A stretch of 64,000 bases of DNA from the NCBI RefSeq assembly GCF_014137945.1, contig NZ_JACGWX010000008.1, positions 1 to 64,000 on the forward strand, given 5' to 3'. This DNA comes from Microcella alkalica (GTDB lineage: Bacteria; Actinomycetota; Actinomycetes; Actinomycetales; Microbacteriaceae). Positions 16,589-24,745 of the stretch are shown one piece after another. The notes beneath the pieces are model-generated. The model searched no databases, was not told the DNA's origin, and saw only the letters and a list, made by a program, of their open reading frames with translations. A program made the position numbers and the translations under genes. Numbering within the stretch: the stretch's first letter is position 1; each line of letters starts with the position of its first letter.

Positions 16589-17938
16589 TCAGTCGCGGGA
16601 GATGCGCACCATCTCGTCGCGCGGCACGACCTTGATGCGGTCACGACCGCGCGCGGCGCCGAGCTCCTGCTCGTGGGCGTCGAGGCGTCGCCACCCCTCG
16701 AGGTCGGTGTAGAGCACGCCGCGACTGCGGAGCAGGTCGATGACCGCGGCCTCGTCGGGCTCTGCGGGGCTCCACCAGCCGGCCTGGCCGTTGAGCACGT
16801 GCTGGATGGTCTCCATCGCATCGCTCTTGGTGTGGCCGATGAGTCCGACGGGGCCGCGCTTGATCCAGCCCGTCGCGTAGACGCCGGGGACCACGGCGTT
16901 GTCGTCGTCGAGCACCCGCCCCTCGTGGTTCGGGATCACGCCGTGACGCTCGTCGAAGGGGATGCCGTCGAGGGGCGAGCCGAAGTAGCCGACCGCGCGG
17001 TACACGGCCTGCACCTCGACCTCGCGGAACTCCCCCGTGCCGACGACGCCGCCCGCGCCGTCCGGTCGCGTGCGCTCGTACCGGAAGCCGACGACGCGGC
17101 CGTCTTCGCCGAGCACCTCGACGGGCTTGGAGTAGAAGTGCAGGTGCAGACGGCGAGAGGCCTGCCCGGTCTCGCGCGCGCGCCACTGCGTGAAGACCTT
17201 GTCGATCACGAAGAGCTGCTTGTTGGAGGCGATCGCCGCGCGCGCGGCGTCGTCGTACTCGAAGTCCTCGTCGTGGACGAGCATGTCGACGTCGCGTAGC
17301 TCGCCGAGCTCGCGCAGCTCGAGCGGGGTGAACTTCACCTGCATCGGGCCGCGACGACCGAAGACGTGCACATCGGTCACGGGCGACGCCTCGAGCCCCG
17401 CGAGCACGTTGTCGGGGATCTCCGTCGGCAGCAGATCCTCCGGGTGCTTCGCGAGAACGCGGGCGACGTCGAGCGCGACGTTGCCGTTGCCGATCACGGC
17501 GACCGACTGCGCGTCGAGCGGCCACTCGCGCGGGACGTCGGGGTGCCCGTCGTACCAGCTGACGAAATCGGCGGCGCCGTACGAGCCCTCCAGGTCGATG
17601 CCGGGGATGTCCAGCGCGGCATCCCGCACCGCCCCCGTGGCGAAGATCACGGCGTTGTAGTGCCGCTTCAGATCGTCGAGCGTGATGTCGGTGCCGTACC
17701 GGACGTTGCCGAAGATGCGGATGTCGCCGGAGTCGAGCACGTCGCGAAGGGCGTTGATGATGCCCTTGATGCGCGGGTGGTCGGGCGCGACGCCGTACCG
17801 GACGAGGCCGTACGGTGCGGGCAGCTGGTCGAACAGGTCGATCGAGACCTCGAACGAGCGCTCGTGCTTGAGCAGGATGTCGGCGGCGTAGATGCCGGCG
17901 GGGCCTGCTCCGACGATGGCGAGCCTGAGCTTGGTCAT
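16589..17938 (-). CDS. FprA-like ferredoxin--NADP+ reductase (adrenodoxin reductase family)
   Basis: The 449-residue flavoprotein has an N-terminal FAD dinucleotide motif GAGPAG (10-15), APYGLVRYGVAPDHPRIKG typical of the adrenodoxin-reductase/FprA family, an NADP motif VIGNGNVALDVARVLAKHPEDLLPTEIP, and a C-terminal GWIKRGPVGLIGHTKSDA signature. It moves electrons between NADPH and ferredoxins. It is 49 bp behind hepT and may share a transcript with menG-hepT. It is a different family from the CreE-type reductase near 50 kb. Confidence 0.9.
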   Translation of the reverse strand: MTKLRLAIVGAGPAGIYAADILLKHERSFEVSIDLFDQLPAPYGLVRYGVAPDHPRIKGIINALRDVLDSGDIRIFGNVRYGTDITLDDLKRHYNAVIFATGAVRDAALDIPGIDLEGSYGAADFVSWYDGHPDVPREWPLDAQSVAVIGNGNVALDVARVLAKHPEDLLPTEIPDNVLAGLEASPVTDVHVFGRRGPMQVKFTPLELRELGELRDVDMLVHDEDFEYDDAARAAIASNKQLFVIDKVFTQWRARETGQASRRLHLHFYSKPVEVLGEDGRVVGFRYERTRPDGAGGVVGTGEFREVEVQAVYRAVGYFGSPLDGIPFDERHGVIPNHEGRVLDDDNAVVPGVYATGWIKRGPVGLIGHTKSDAMETIQHVLNGQAGWWSPAEPDEAAVIDLLRSRGVLYTDLEGWRRLDAHEQELGAARGRDRIKVVPRDEMVRISRD

Positions 17939-17987
17939 GCGGGTGGTTCCGTTCCTCGATCGGCAGGGGTGGTCGGGGCTCGCGGCC

Positions 17988-19085
17988 CTACTTGCTGCGG
18001 TCGACGACCGCTTCCGCGAACTTCGTGAGCGCCTTCTGAACCGGCCCGTCGGGCAGCGGGGCGAGCGCGGCGACGGCATCGTCGGCCCAGCGGCGGGCCT
18101 CGAGCAGCGTCTCCTCCGTCACCGGGTGCCCGCGCAGTTCGGCGATCGCCGCGGCGAGCTCGGCCTCGTCCGTCTCGCGGTCCTCGGCCGAGGTGGCCTC
18201 GTCGTCGAGCTCGTCGACGTTGCGCTCGATCCGGCGGAGCAGCTCGGCGGCGCTCGCGTCGGTCGCGGCGGCGCGGCGCAGGAACAGCAGCGGGAGGGTG
18301 GCGACGCCGCTGCGCAGGTCGGTGCCCTGCGCCTTGCCCGTCTCGGCGTCGGCCTCGGCGAGGTCGATGACGTCGTCGATGAGCTGGAAGGCGACGCCGA
18401 TCTTCTCGCCGAAGGCGACGACGGGCTCCTCGAACTCGGTCGGCGCGTTCGAGAAGATGACGCCCATCTGCGCGGCGGCGGCGATGAGGGAGCCGGTCTT
18501 GTCGGCAAGCACCTGCAGGTAGTGCTCGATCGGGTCGTCGCTCGCGCGCGGGCCGAGCGTCTCGTGCAGCTGGCCGAGGCACAGGCGCTCGAACGTGTCG
18601 GCCTGCAGCTTGATCGCGCCCTCGCCGAGACTCGCCACGAGCTTGGAGGCGCGGGCGAAGAGCAGGTCGCCGGTGAGGATCGCGACCGAGTTGCCCCAGA
18701 CGTGCTGCGCAGTCGGGACGCCGCGGCGCAGCTCCGCCTCGTCCATGACGTCGTCGTGGTACAGCGAGGCGAGGTGCGTGATCTCGATGGCCTGCGCGGC
18801 TGTGATGACGGCGGGGGTGGCTCCGTCGCCGAGCTGGGCGGTGAGGAGCGTGAGCACGGGTCGGATGCGCTTGCCGCCGGCCTCGAGCAAGTAGCGGGAC
18901 GTGACATCCGCCATGTCGTCGGCGAAGGCGACCTCCTTCAGGAGGCCCGCCTCGACGGTCTCGAGGCCCGACTCGATGGCGTCGGCGAAGCGCCGCTCCT
19001 CGCTCGAGGCGAAGAGCTTCTCGCCGAGACCGAGCGAGGCGCTGAGCGTCTTGCTGCGGCGAGCGAGAGGAGTGCTCCAGGTCAC
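17988..19085 (-). CDS. hepT: Polyprenyl diphosphate synthase (menaquinone side chain)
   Basis: The 365-residue trans-prenyltransferase has the first aspartate-rich motif DDVMD (111-115) and the second DDVID (237-241), plus GGKRIRPVLTLL. It builds the long all-trans isoprenoid diphosphate that MenA attaches to dihydroxynaphthoate. The GTG start was chosen because homologous helices start soon after it and upstream codons are low-complexity. It follows menG by 22 bp, supporting a menaquinone role. Chain length cannot be read from sequence with certainty. Confidence 0.88.
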   Translation of the reverse strand: MTWSTPLARRSKTLSASLGLGEKLFASSEERRFADAIESGLETVEAGLLKEVAFADDMADVTSRYLLEAGGKRIRPVLTLLTAQLGDGATPAVITAAQAIEITHLASLYHDDVMDEAELRRGVPTAQHVWGNSVAILTGDLLFARASKLVASLGEGAIKLQADTFERLCLGQLHETLGPRASDDPIEHYLQVLADKTGSLIAAAAQMGVIFSNAPTEFEEPVVAFGEKIGVAFQLIDDVIDLAEADAETGKAQGTDLRSGVATLPLLFLRRAAATDASAAELLRRIERNVDELDDEATSAEDRETDEAELAAAIAELRGHPVTEETLLEARRWADDAVAALAPLPDGPVQKALTKFAEAVVDRSK

Positions 19086-19107
19086 GATGTGCCGATCTGT
19101 CGGGGGG

Positions 19108-19878
19108 TCACTCGGCCGCGGCCGATGCGGTGGGGCGCCGGCCGGCGACGCGCTTCTTGGCGGCGGATTCGCGCATCGCCGCATCGATCGGCTTGCGACC
19201 GCGATGCAGGGCGACGACCCCGACGGTGAGGTTGCGGTAGGCGACGCGCGTGAAGCCCGCGGCGCGCATCCACTGGCACAGGATGCCCTGCTCCGGCCAG
19301 TCGGCGATCGACTCGAAAAGGTATCGGTACGCGTCGGGGTTGGTGCTCGCGGCGCCCGCGATGAACGGCATGACCTTCTGCAGGTAGGCGAAGTAGCCGC
19401 GGCGGATCACGCCGATCGGCGGTCGCGAGAACTCGCAGATGACGACTCGGCCCCCCGGCTTGAGGACTCGGTACATCTCGCTGAGGGCGAGCCGCGGGTC
19501 CTCCACGTTGCGCAGGCCGAAGCTAATGGTGACGGCGTCGAACTCGTCGTCGCCGAAGGGCAGCCGCTGAGCGTCGCCCTCGACGAACTCGAGCTCGGGG
19601 TGGCGCTTGCGGCCCTCCTCGATCATTCCCGCCGAGAAGTCGAACGCGATGACCCGGGCGCCCGACTTGGCGATCGCCGCCGAGCTCGTGCCGGTGCCGG
19701 CGGCGATGTCGAGGATGCGCTCGCCCGGCTGCGGGTCGATCGCGCGCACCGTGTGCAGGCGCCAGAGAGACGCGTTGCCGACCGAGAGGACGGCGTTGGT
19801 GCGGTCGTAGCCGCGAGCGACGCCGTCGAACATGGCCGCGACGTCGCGCGACTTCTTGCTCAGGTCGGCCCTCGTCAC
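19108..19878 (-). CDS. menG: Demethylmenaquinone C-methyltransferase MenG (UbiE family)
   Basis: The 256-residue SAM-dependent enzyme makes the last step of menaquinone synthesis. Signatures are VAAMFDGVARGYDRTNAVLS, the SAM loop ILDIAAGTGTSSAA, the UbiE motif DAVTISFGLRNVEDPRLALSE and YRVLKPGGRVVICEFS. It starts at GTG with TAGACT 6 nt upstream. The C-terminal 25 residues are an Ala/Arg-rich extension that is not needed for the fold. Confidence 0.93.
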   Translation of the reverse strand: MTRADLSKKSRDVAAMFDGVARGYDRTNAVLSVGNASLWRLHTVRAIDPQPGERILDIAAGTGTSSAAIAKSGARVIAFDFSAGMIEEGRKRHPELEFVEGDAQRLPFGDDEFDAVTISFGLRNVEDPRLALSEMYRVLKPGGRVVICEFSRPPIGVIRRGYFAYLQKVMPFIAGAASTNPDAYRYLFESIADWPEQGILCQWMRAAGFTRVAYRNLTVGVVALHRGRKPIDAAMRESAAKKRVAGRRPTASAAAE

Positions 19879-19884
19879 CCGCTC

Positions 19885-19890
19885 AGTCTA
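19885..19890 (-). promoter_or_regulatory. -10 hexamer of a leaderless promoter (menG)
   Basis: On the minus strand TAGACT lies 6 nt before the GTG start. Confidence 0.58.
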
Positions 19891-19946
19891 GTGAGTGGTC
19901 ACTGCGCGTTGCCCGCGAGCGGGCTGGGCGCCCGGGGCGCCGGCGG

Positions 19947-19952
19947 TACGCT
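19947..19952 (+). promoter_or_regulatory. -10 hexamer of a leaderless promoter (menF)
   Basis: TACGCT lies 6 nt before the GTG start of the isochorismate synthase gene. Confidence 0.58.
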
Positions 19953-19958
19953 GACCCC

Positions 19959-21212
19959 GTGCCCACCTCCGCGTCGCCGGGAGCCGCTCTGCGCGCCGTC
20001 TCCGAACCCGTCGACGACGCGACGGCCCTGCTCGAGTACGCCTCGGCCGCGCATCCCCTCGTCGCCCTCCGCCGTGGTGACGGCATCGTCGGCATCGGCG
20101 AGGTCGCGCGGCTCGCCTTCACCGGTCCCGACCGGCTGGCGAAAGCGGCCGCGGCCTGGCGCGAGCTCGCGGCCGCAGCCCGCGTCGACGACGCGGTGCA
20201 CGAGCCGGGCTCGGGGCTCGTCGCCTTCGGGGCGTTCGCGTTCGCCGACACCTCCGCCGCCGAGAGCGTGCTCATCGTGCCCGAGGTCGTCGTCGGGCGC
20301 CGCGGTCCGGTCAGCTGGGTGACGCGCATCACGACCGACGACGACGGGCGCGACCTGGAGCTCTCCTCGCCCGTGGCGACGCCGCTCGGCGCCCGGCCGC
20401 GGGCGACTCTCGCGGCGGCATCCCTCTCGCGGCAGGAGTACGTGGAGCTCGTGCGCGACGCCGTCGCCCGGATCCGCTCGGGCGAGGTCGAGAAGGTCGT
20501 CATGGCGCGGGACGCGCGAGCGGGCATCCCTGCCGATTCCGACAGGAGGGCGCTGCTGCAGGAGCTCGCCGAGGCGTACCCCGACACGCTCACGTTCGCC
20601 GTCGACGGGCTCCTCGGCGCGAGCCCCGAGACCCTCGTGAGCGTGCATGCGCGCGAGGCCTCGGCGCGCGTGCTCGCCGGGTCGCGTGCTCGCGGGGCGG
20701 GAGCGACCGACGACGCCGCCGCCGCGACCGCCCTCGCGACGAGCACGAAGGATCTCGACGAGCACGCCTTCGCGGTGCAGAGCGTGCTGCGGTCGCTGCG
20801 ACCCCACGCGCGAGCGGTCACGGCGAGCGAGTCTCCGTTCACGCTCAAGCTCGCCAACCTCTGGCATCTGGCGACGGATGTCGAGGTCGAGCTCTCGGAG
20901 GATGCCTCCGGCCTCGATCTCGTGGCCGCCCTGCACCCCACGGCCGCGGTCGCCGGCAGCCCCACGGTCGACGCCCTGCGGCTCATCGCCGAGCTCGAGC
21001 CGTTCGATCGCGGCCGCTACGCCGGGCCCGTCGGCTGGATCGACCAGGACGGCGACGGCGAGTGGGTGATCGCGCTGCGGTGCGCGCGAATCGACGACGA
21101 CGGGACGATCACGGCGTACGCGGGGGCGGGCATCGTCGCCGATTCCGATCCCGAGTCGGAGCTCGCCGAGACCCGCATGAAGTTCCGTCCGATCGCGGAT
21201 GCCCTGCGCTAA
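19959..21212 (+). CDS. menF: Isochorismate synthase MenF
   Basis: The 417-residue enzyme converts chorismate to isochorismate, the entry to menaquinone. The C-terminal chorismate-binding domain shows RIRSGEVEKVVMARDARAG, LTFAVDGLLGASPETLVSVH, LAGSRARGAGATDDA, LHPTAAVAGSPTVDAL and YAGPVGWIDQDGDGEWVIALR. Neighbouring men genes favour MenF over a siderophore (EntC/DhbC) role. It is divergent from menG, and its stop overlaps that of the convergent ppk2 by a few bases. Confidence 0.9.
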   Translation: MPTSASPGAALRAVSEPVDDATALLEYASAAHPLVALRRGDGIVGIGEVARLAFTGPDRLAKAAAAWRELAAAARVDDAVHEPGSGLVAFGAFAFADTSAAESVLIVPEVVVGRRGPVSWVTRITTDDDGRDLELSSPVATPLGARPRATLAAASLSRQEYVELVRDAVARIRSGEVEKVVMARDARAGIPADSDRRALLQELAEAYPDTLTFAVDGLLGASPETLVSVHAREASARVLAGSRARGAGATDDAAAATALATSTKDLDEHAFAVQSVLRSLRPHARAVTASESPFTLKLANLWHLATDVEVELSEDASGLDLVAALHPTAAVAGSPTVDALRLIAELEPFDRGRYAGPVGWIDQDGDGEWVIALRCARIDDDGTITAYAGAGIVADSDPESELAETRMKFRPIADALR

Positions 21213-22033
21213 CTCGCCGCGAGGCGCTGCTTCTCGGCCTCCACGTCGTAGTCCGTGACGGGCCACTGCGGGTCGAGCGCGCGCAGCTCGCGCAGCAGCA
21301 GGTGCAGCACCGCGAGGCGGGCGAACCACTTGCGGTCGGCGGGGACGACGAACCAGGGCGCGTGGTCGGCGTCCGTCTCGGCGATGGCGCGCTCGTAGGC
21401 CTGCATGTAGTGGGGCCAGAGCATCCGCTCGTCGACGTCGCCCGGGTTGTACTTCCAGTGCTTGTCCGGGCGGTCCAGGCGCTCCCGGAGACGCTGCTTC
21501 TGCTCGTCGGGCGAGATGAACAGCATGACCTTGATCACGCGGGTGCCGCCGTCGACGAGTCGGCGCTCGAAGTCGCGGATCTCGCCGTAGCGTCGCTCGA
21601 TCTCGTCGGCGGGGGCGAGCTCGCGGACGCGCGCGATCAGGACGTCCTCGTAGTGGGAGCGGTCGAAGACGCCGATCAGGCCGGGGCCGGGAAGCCGGCG
21701 CTCGATGCGGGCGAGGAAGTGCTCGGCGAGCTCCTCCGGCGTGGGCTTCTTGAACGCGGCGAGGGCGACGCCCTGCGGGTCGACCGCACCGACCACGTGG
21801 CGGACGATGCCGCCCTTGCCCGCGGTGTCCATCGCCTGGAGGACGAGGAGGATGCGCCGCTCGTCGCCCGCGCGGCTCGCGGCGAAGAGCTTCTCCTGCA
21901 GCTCGCTGAGCTCGATGGCGCCGGCCGCGAGGGCCTCGACGCCTGCGTCCTTATCGCCGTCGAAGCCGGGGGTCGCGCGGGTGTCGAGGTCGGCGAGGCG
22001 CACGTCGGCGCCGGCTCGCAGCAGTTCATCCAT
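21209..22033 (-). CDS. ppk2: Polyphosphate kinase 2 family protein
   Basis: The 274-residue protein is a PPK2-type phosphotransferase that uses polyphosphate to phosphorylate nucleotides. Walker A is DTAGKGG (69-75), Walker B FDRSHYED (123-130), with the lid region RLRERLDRPDKHWKYNPGDVDER. Its short single-domain form fits PPK2 enzymes acting on AMP or ADP. The subclass is not decidable here. It is likely leaderless (TAGCGT 6 nt before ATG). Its upstream region holds two long inverted repeats. Confidence 0.9.
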   Translation of the reverse strand: MDELLRAGADVRLADLDTRATPGFDGDKDAGVEALAAGAIELSELQEKLFAASRAGDERRILLVLQAMDTAGKGGIVRHVVGAVDPQGVALAAFKKPTPEELAEHFLARIERRLPGPGLIGVFDRSHYEDVLIARVRELAPADEIERRYGEIRDFERRLVDGGTRVIKVMLFISPDEQKQRLRERLDRPDKHWKYNPGDVDERMLWPHYMQAYERAIAETDADHAPWFVVPADRKWFARLAVLHLLLRELRALDPQWPVTDYDVEAEKQRLAAS

Positions 22034-22039
22034 GCAGCG

Positions 22040-22045
22040 ACGCTA
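22040..22045 (-). promoter_or_regulatory. -10 hexamer of a leaderless promoter (ppk2)
   Basis: On the minus strand TAGCGT lies 6 nt before the ATG. Confidence 0.55.
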
Positions 22046-22074
22046 CGCCGCTCGCCGCTCTCGCGTCGAGCACT

Positions 22075-22129
22075 CTCACGATGTGGCGGAGTGACGTAAA
22101 TGGATTTCGTCACTCCTCTGCATCGTGAG
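22075..22129. repeat. Interrupted inverted repeat (9 bp + 9 bp stems)
   Basis: CTCACGATG (22075-22083) pairs with CATCGTGAG (22121-22129), and inside it GGAGTGACG (22088-22096) pairs with CGTCACTCC (22108-22116), with a 4-nt internal loop on each side and the AT-rich loop TAAATGGATTT. It is AT-richer than the surroundings. It could be a binding site or an RNA hairpin just upstream of the ppk2 promoter. Confidence 0.65.
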
Positions 22130-22154
22130 CTCGGCGGATGCCGGACGCCGCCGA

Positions 22155-22218
22155 GTCCCTTCCGTTGGTGAGGGGCGACGTGATCCCTTTTCGACACTTC
22201 TCAACAACGGAAGGGGAC
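22155..22218. repeat. Long inverted repeat downstream of menD
   Basis: GTCCCTTCCGTTGGTGAG on the left pairs with CTCAACAACGGAAGGGGAC on the right, 18 base positions with one mismatch and one bulged G, around a loop of about 27 nt. It could be the menD terminator, although it is longer and looser than the other terminators in this window. Confidence 0.6.
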
Positions 22219-22272
22219 CGGCCGCGGGGCCTGGGAGCGGCGTCGCGGGCGAGGTCGACGGGCGGGGCGGCA

Positions 22273-24027
22273 CTACGGCTCGAGGGGCACGTGCACGAGC
22301 AGCAGCCGCTCGCGCGCGGTGAGCGCGTCGTCGAGCTCGGCGCGCGTCGTGACCCGGCGATAGGCCCAGCCGCCGGCGGCGGCGAGCGCCGCGAAGTCGA
22401 CGGCGACGGGCGTGCGCATGACTCGGGCGAAGTCGCCGGCGTCGGCCGTGGCGGCGACCTCGAGCGAGTCGAAGATCGTGCCGCCGCCGTCGTCGCCGAC
22501 GAACACGTGCAGCGCGACGTCGTCGGGCAGCGGGACGAGCAGGGCGCCCGCATCGTGCACCGCGGCGAGATCCCCCAGCAGAACACGCACCACTCCATGT
22601 CGCTCTGAGCGACGGGCCGCGAGCGCGATGCCGGCCGCGGTCGAGATCGTGCCGTCGATGCCGGCGAGCCCCCGGTTGGCGTGCACGGGGATCCTCTTGC
22701 CCGGCACGATGCGGTCGGCCTCACGGATGAGGCGCGACGCCCCCAGGACGAGGCGATCGTGCGGCCAGGTGGATGCCCAGAGCGCGCGGGCGAGCATCCG
22801 CCGGTCGACGGGGGCGCGCAGGATCGCCATCTCGGCCCGGGCGAAGGCGGCGCGAACGCTCGGCTCCTCCGAGACGGCGGAGCCGAGATCGGGTGCAGGG
22901 TCGTCGGGCGCCTCCGACTCGAGCACGGCGCGCGACATCGCGACCCAGCCGCCGACCCAGCGCCGCACGACCGCGGGGTCGGGGGTTCCGTGAACGCGCA
23001 CTGCGTCGACGATGCGCGCGCGACGGCCCGGGTCGTAGGCCTCGACGCCCGGCGTGCGGATGACGATCGCCTCGACGTCCGGGCGCTGCAGCAGCGACGG
23101 CACCTCGCGGCTCAGGGTCGGGTGCCCGACGACGATCGCGCGCGCGACGGCGTCGCCGTGCGGGCCGCGCAGGACGTCGCGGTAGGCGGTGACGACGTGC
23201 CGGCCGAAGCGGGCCTCGCTCGCGACCTCCGCGATGAGCGGGGCGCCGAGCCTCTCGGCGAGCTCGGTCGCAAGCGGCCCTGCCCCGGTTCCCGCGATGA
23301 CGACGGTCGCGTCGTCGGGCTCGAGGTCGAGCACGACGCGGTCGCGCCGATCGCCCTGCGCCGCCGCGTCGCCGTCATCTCCGGCGGCGGGATGCTCGCC
23401 CGCAGCGAGGTCGGGCGGAAGATCCACGGCTCCGCTGAGCGGCTCGCGGTAGGCGAGGTTCACGTGCACCGGCCCTTCCGCCGCGGCGCGGACCGCGAGT
23501 TCGGCGAGGTCGCTCGCGTCGTCGACCTCGTGGGCCGCGCCGACGGGGGCAGCGACATCCCAGTCGGCGCGCACGAGGTCGCCGAAGATGCCCGGCTGAA
23601 CGGTCGTCTGGTTGCTGCCGATGCCGCGCAGCTCGGCTGGACGATCGGCGGACAGGACGATGATGCCGACGCCCGAGTGGTGGGCCTCCAGAACGGCCGG
23701 GTGCAGGTTCGCGACCGCGGTTCCCGACGTGCAGATGAGGGGGACTGGAAGCCCCGACTCGGCGGCGAGGCCGAGAGCCGTGAAGCCCGCGACGCGCTCG
23801 TCGACGCGCACGTGGAGCTCGATCGCGCCGGCGCGGGCGGCCGCTGCCACGGCGAGAGCGAGAGCCTGCGAGCGCGAGCCCGGGCTCAGGACGATGTCGC
23901 GGACTCCGTGACGGATCAGCCCGACGACGAGAGCGGTCGCGGCACGTTGCGCGGGCGACGCCGCAACCTCGGACGTTCCGCCGTCGGCGGCTCCGTCGTC
24001 AGCGGGCGGAGTCGTCGCGCGTGTCAT
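22273..24027 (-). CDS. menD: SEPHCHC synthase MenD
   Basis: The 584-residue thiamine-diphosphate enzyme joins isochorismate and 2-oxoglutarate. N-terminal signatures are GVRDIVLSPGSRSQALALA and RVDERVAGFTALGLA, then CTSGTAVANLHPAVLEAHHSG and the C-terminal TPP-binding HANRGLAGIDGTISTAAGIAL with VVRVLLGDLAAVHDAGAL. An Asp/Ala-rich lead of about 30 residues precedes the conserved part. The ATG lies inside the last codons of the upstream membrane-protein gene (29-bp overlap), so the two are translationally linked. Confidence 0.92.
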   Translation of the reverse strand: MTRATTPPADDGAADGGTSEVAASPAQRAATALVVGLIRHGVRDIVLSPGSRSQALALAVAAAARAGAIELHVRVDERVAGFTALGLAAESGLPVPLICTSGTAVANLHPAVLEAHHSGVGIIVLSADRPAELRGIGSNQTTVQPGIFGDLVRADWDVAAPVGAAHEVDDASDLAELAVRAAAEGPVHVNLAYREPLSGAVDLPPDLAAGEHPAAGDDGDAAAQGDRRDRVVLDLEPDDATVVIAGTGAGPLATELAERLGAPLIAEVASEARFGRHVVTAYRDVLRGPHGDAVARAIVVGHPTLSREVPSLLQRPDVEAIVIRTPGVEAYDPGRRARIVDAVRVHGTPDPAVVRRWVGGWVAMSRAVLESEAPDDPAPDLGSAVSEEPSVRAAFARAEMAILRAPVDRRMLARALWASTWPHDRLVLGASRLIREADRIVPGKRIPVHANRGLAGIDGTISTAAGIALAARRSERHGVVRVLLGDLAAVHDAGALLVPLPDDVALHVFVGDDGGGTIFDSLEVAATADAGDFARVMRTPVAVDFAALAAAGGWAYRRVTTRAELDDALTARERLLLVHVPLEP

Positions 24028-24352
24028 CGTCGAGGTCGGCGAGCTCCTGCTCGAGTCGGCGGAGACGCTCGTCCTGCTCGGCGCGACGCGCGACGTCCTC
24101 GCGGTTGATCGAGCCGAGGAAGTCGGGGTCGTCATCAGGAGCGATCACGCGGGTACCGCCGGACGTGCGGCGGGCCTTGCCGATGACGAGCCAGAGGATG
24201 CCGCCGATGACCGGCAGCACGACGACGAGGACGGCCCACACGGGCTTCTGCAGGCCGCGCACACGCGAGCGATCGGTGAGCAGGACGTCGACGAGCGTGT
24301 AGATCGTGAACGCTACCGCGACCACGGAGAGCACGACGAGGAACCTGGCCAT
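23999..24352 (-). CDS. PLDc_N domain small membrane protein
   Basis: The 117-residue protein has two membrane spans (about 3-25 and 37-58) that form the phospholipase-D-nuclease N-terminal (PLDc_N) hairpin with VWAVLVVVLPVIGGILWLVIGK. A charged, coiled-coil-like C-terminus follows (EDVARRAEQDERLRRLEQELADLDDD). There is no catalytic domain. The same family is often found beside men genes in actinobacteria. The ATG has TACACT 6 nt upstream, so it is probably leaderless and drives menD as well. Confidence 0.82.
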   Translation of the reverse strand: MARFLVVLSVVAVAFTIYTLVDVLLTDRSRVRGLQKPVWAVLVVVLPVIGGILWLVIGKARRTSGGTRVIAPDDDPDFLGSINREDVARRAEQDERLRRLEQELADLDDDTRDDSAR

Positions 24353-24358
24353 GAAGCG

Positions 24359-24364
24359 AGTGTA
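24359..24364 (-). promoter_or_regulatory. -10 hexamer of a leaderless promoter (PLDc_N-menD)
   Basis: On the minus strand TACACT lies 6 nt before the ATG. Confidence 0.55.
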
Positions 24365-24430
24365 CGCCGGGCCCCTGGGCTCGCGCCGGGTGCGGTCGGT
24401 GAGCGGGCCGGGTGCGCCGGCCGCCGCTTC

Positions 24431-24436
24431 TAGACT
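24431..24436 (+). promoter_or_regulatory. -10 hexamer of a leaderless promoter (DUF4229 gene)
   Basis: TAGACT lies 6 nt before the GTG start. Confidence 0.55.
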
Positions 24437-24442
24437 GGGGGC

Positions 24443-24745
24443 GTGAACCCGTGGATCCAGTACAGCCTCGTGCGCATCGGCATCTTCGGAGCCGCCTTCG
24501 CCGTGCTCTTCCTCGTGCTGCCCGCGCCCCTCGAATCGATCGGCGTGGTCGGATTCGCCGTCGTCGCCATCGCGGCCGTCATCGCCGCCGTGGTCGCCCT
24601 CACGGTCTCGTACATCTTCTTCGGCCGCCTCCGCGACGCGGTCGCCGCCGACCTCGCCGAGCGACGCGGGAAGCCGGTCGACGACCCGGACGCCGCCGCG
24701 GAGGACGCCGCGAGCGAGACCCGATCGCGCGAGCAGGACCGCTAG
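24443..24745 (+). CDS. DUF4229 small membrane protein
   Basis: The 100-residue protein has two membrane spans (about 12-29 and 34-61) followed by a cytoplasmic acidic/basic tail (LAERRGKPVDDPDAAAEDAAS). It fits DUF4229, a small actinobacterial family repeatedly seen next to menA. No function is known. The start is GTG, close behind a -10 hexamer. Its stop overlaps that of the convergent menA by four bases. Confidence 0.8.
   Translation: MNPWIQYSLVRIGIFGAAFAVLFLVLPAPLESIGVVGFAVVAIAAVIAAVVALTVSYIFFGRLRDAVAADLAERRGKPVDDPDAAAEDAASETRSREQDR

Larger units (their letters stand above)
22034..22272. other. Gene-free region with two long hairpins
   Basis: This 239-bp gap between menD and ppk2 (both leftward) has the ppk2 -10 hexamer at its left edge and two extended inverted repeats listed separately. 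I see no open reading frame with coding character in it. Confidence 0.6.

Noticed and set aside
19959-21212. Siderophore isochorismate synthase
   Set aside because: No siderophore synthesis genes are near, while menD, menG and the other men genes surround it.
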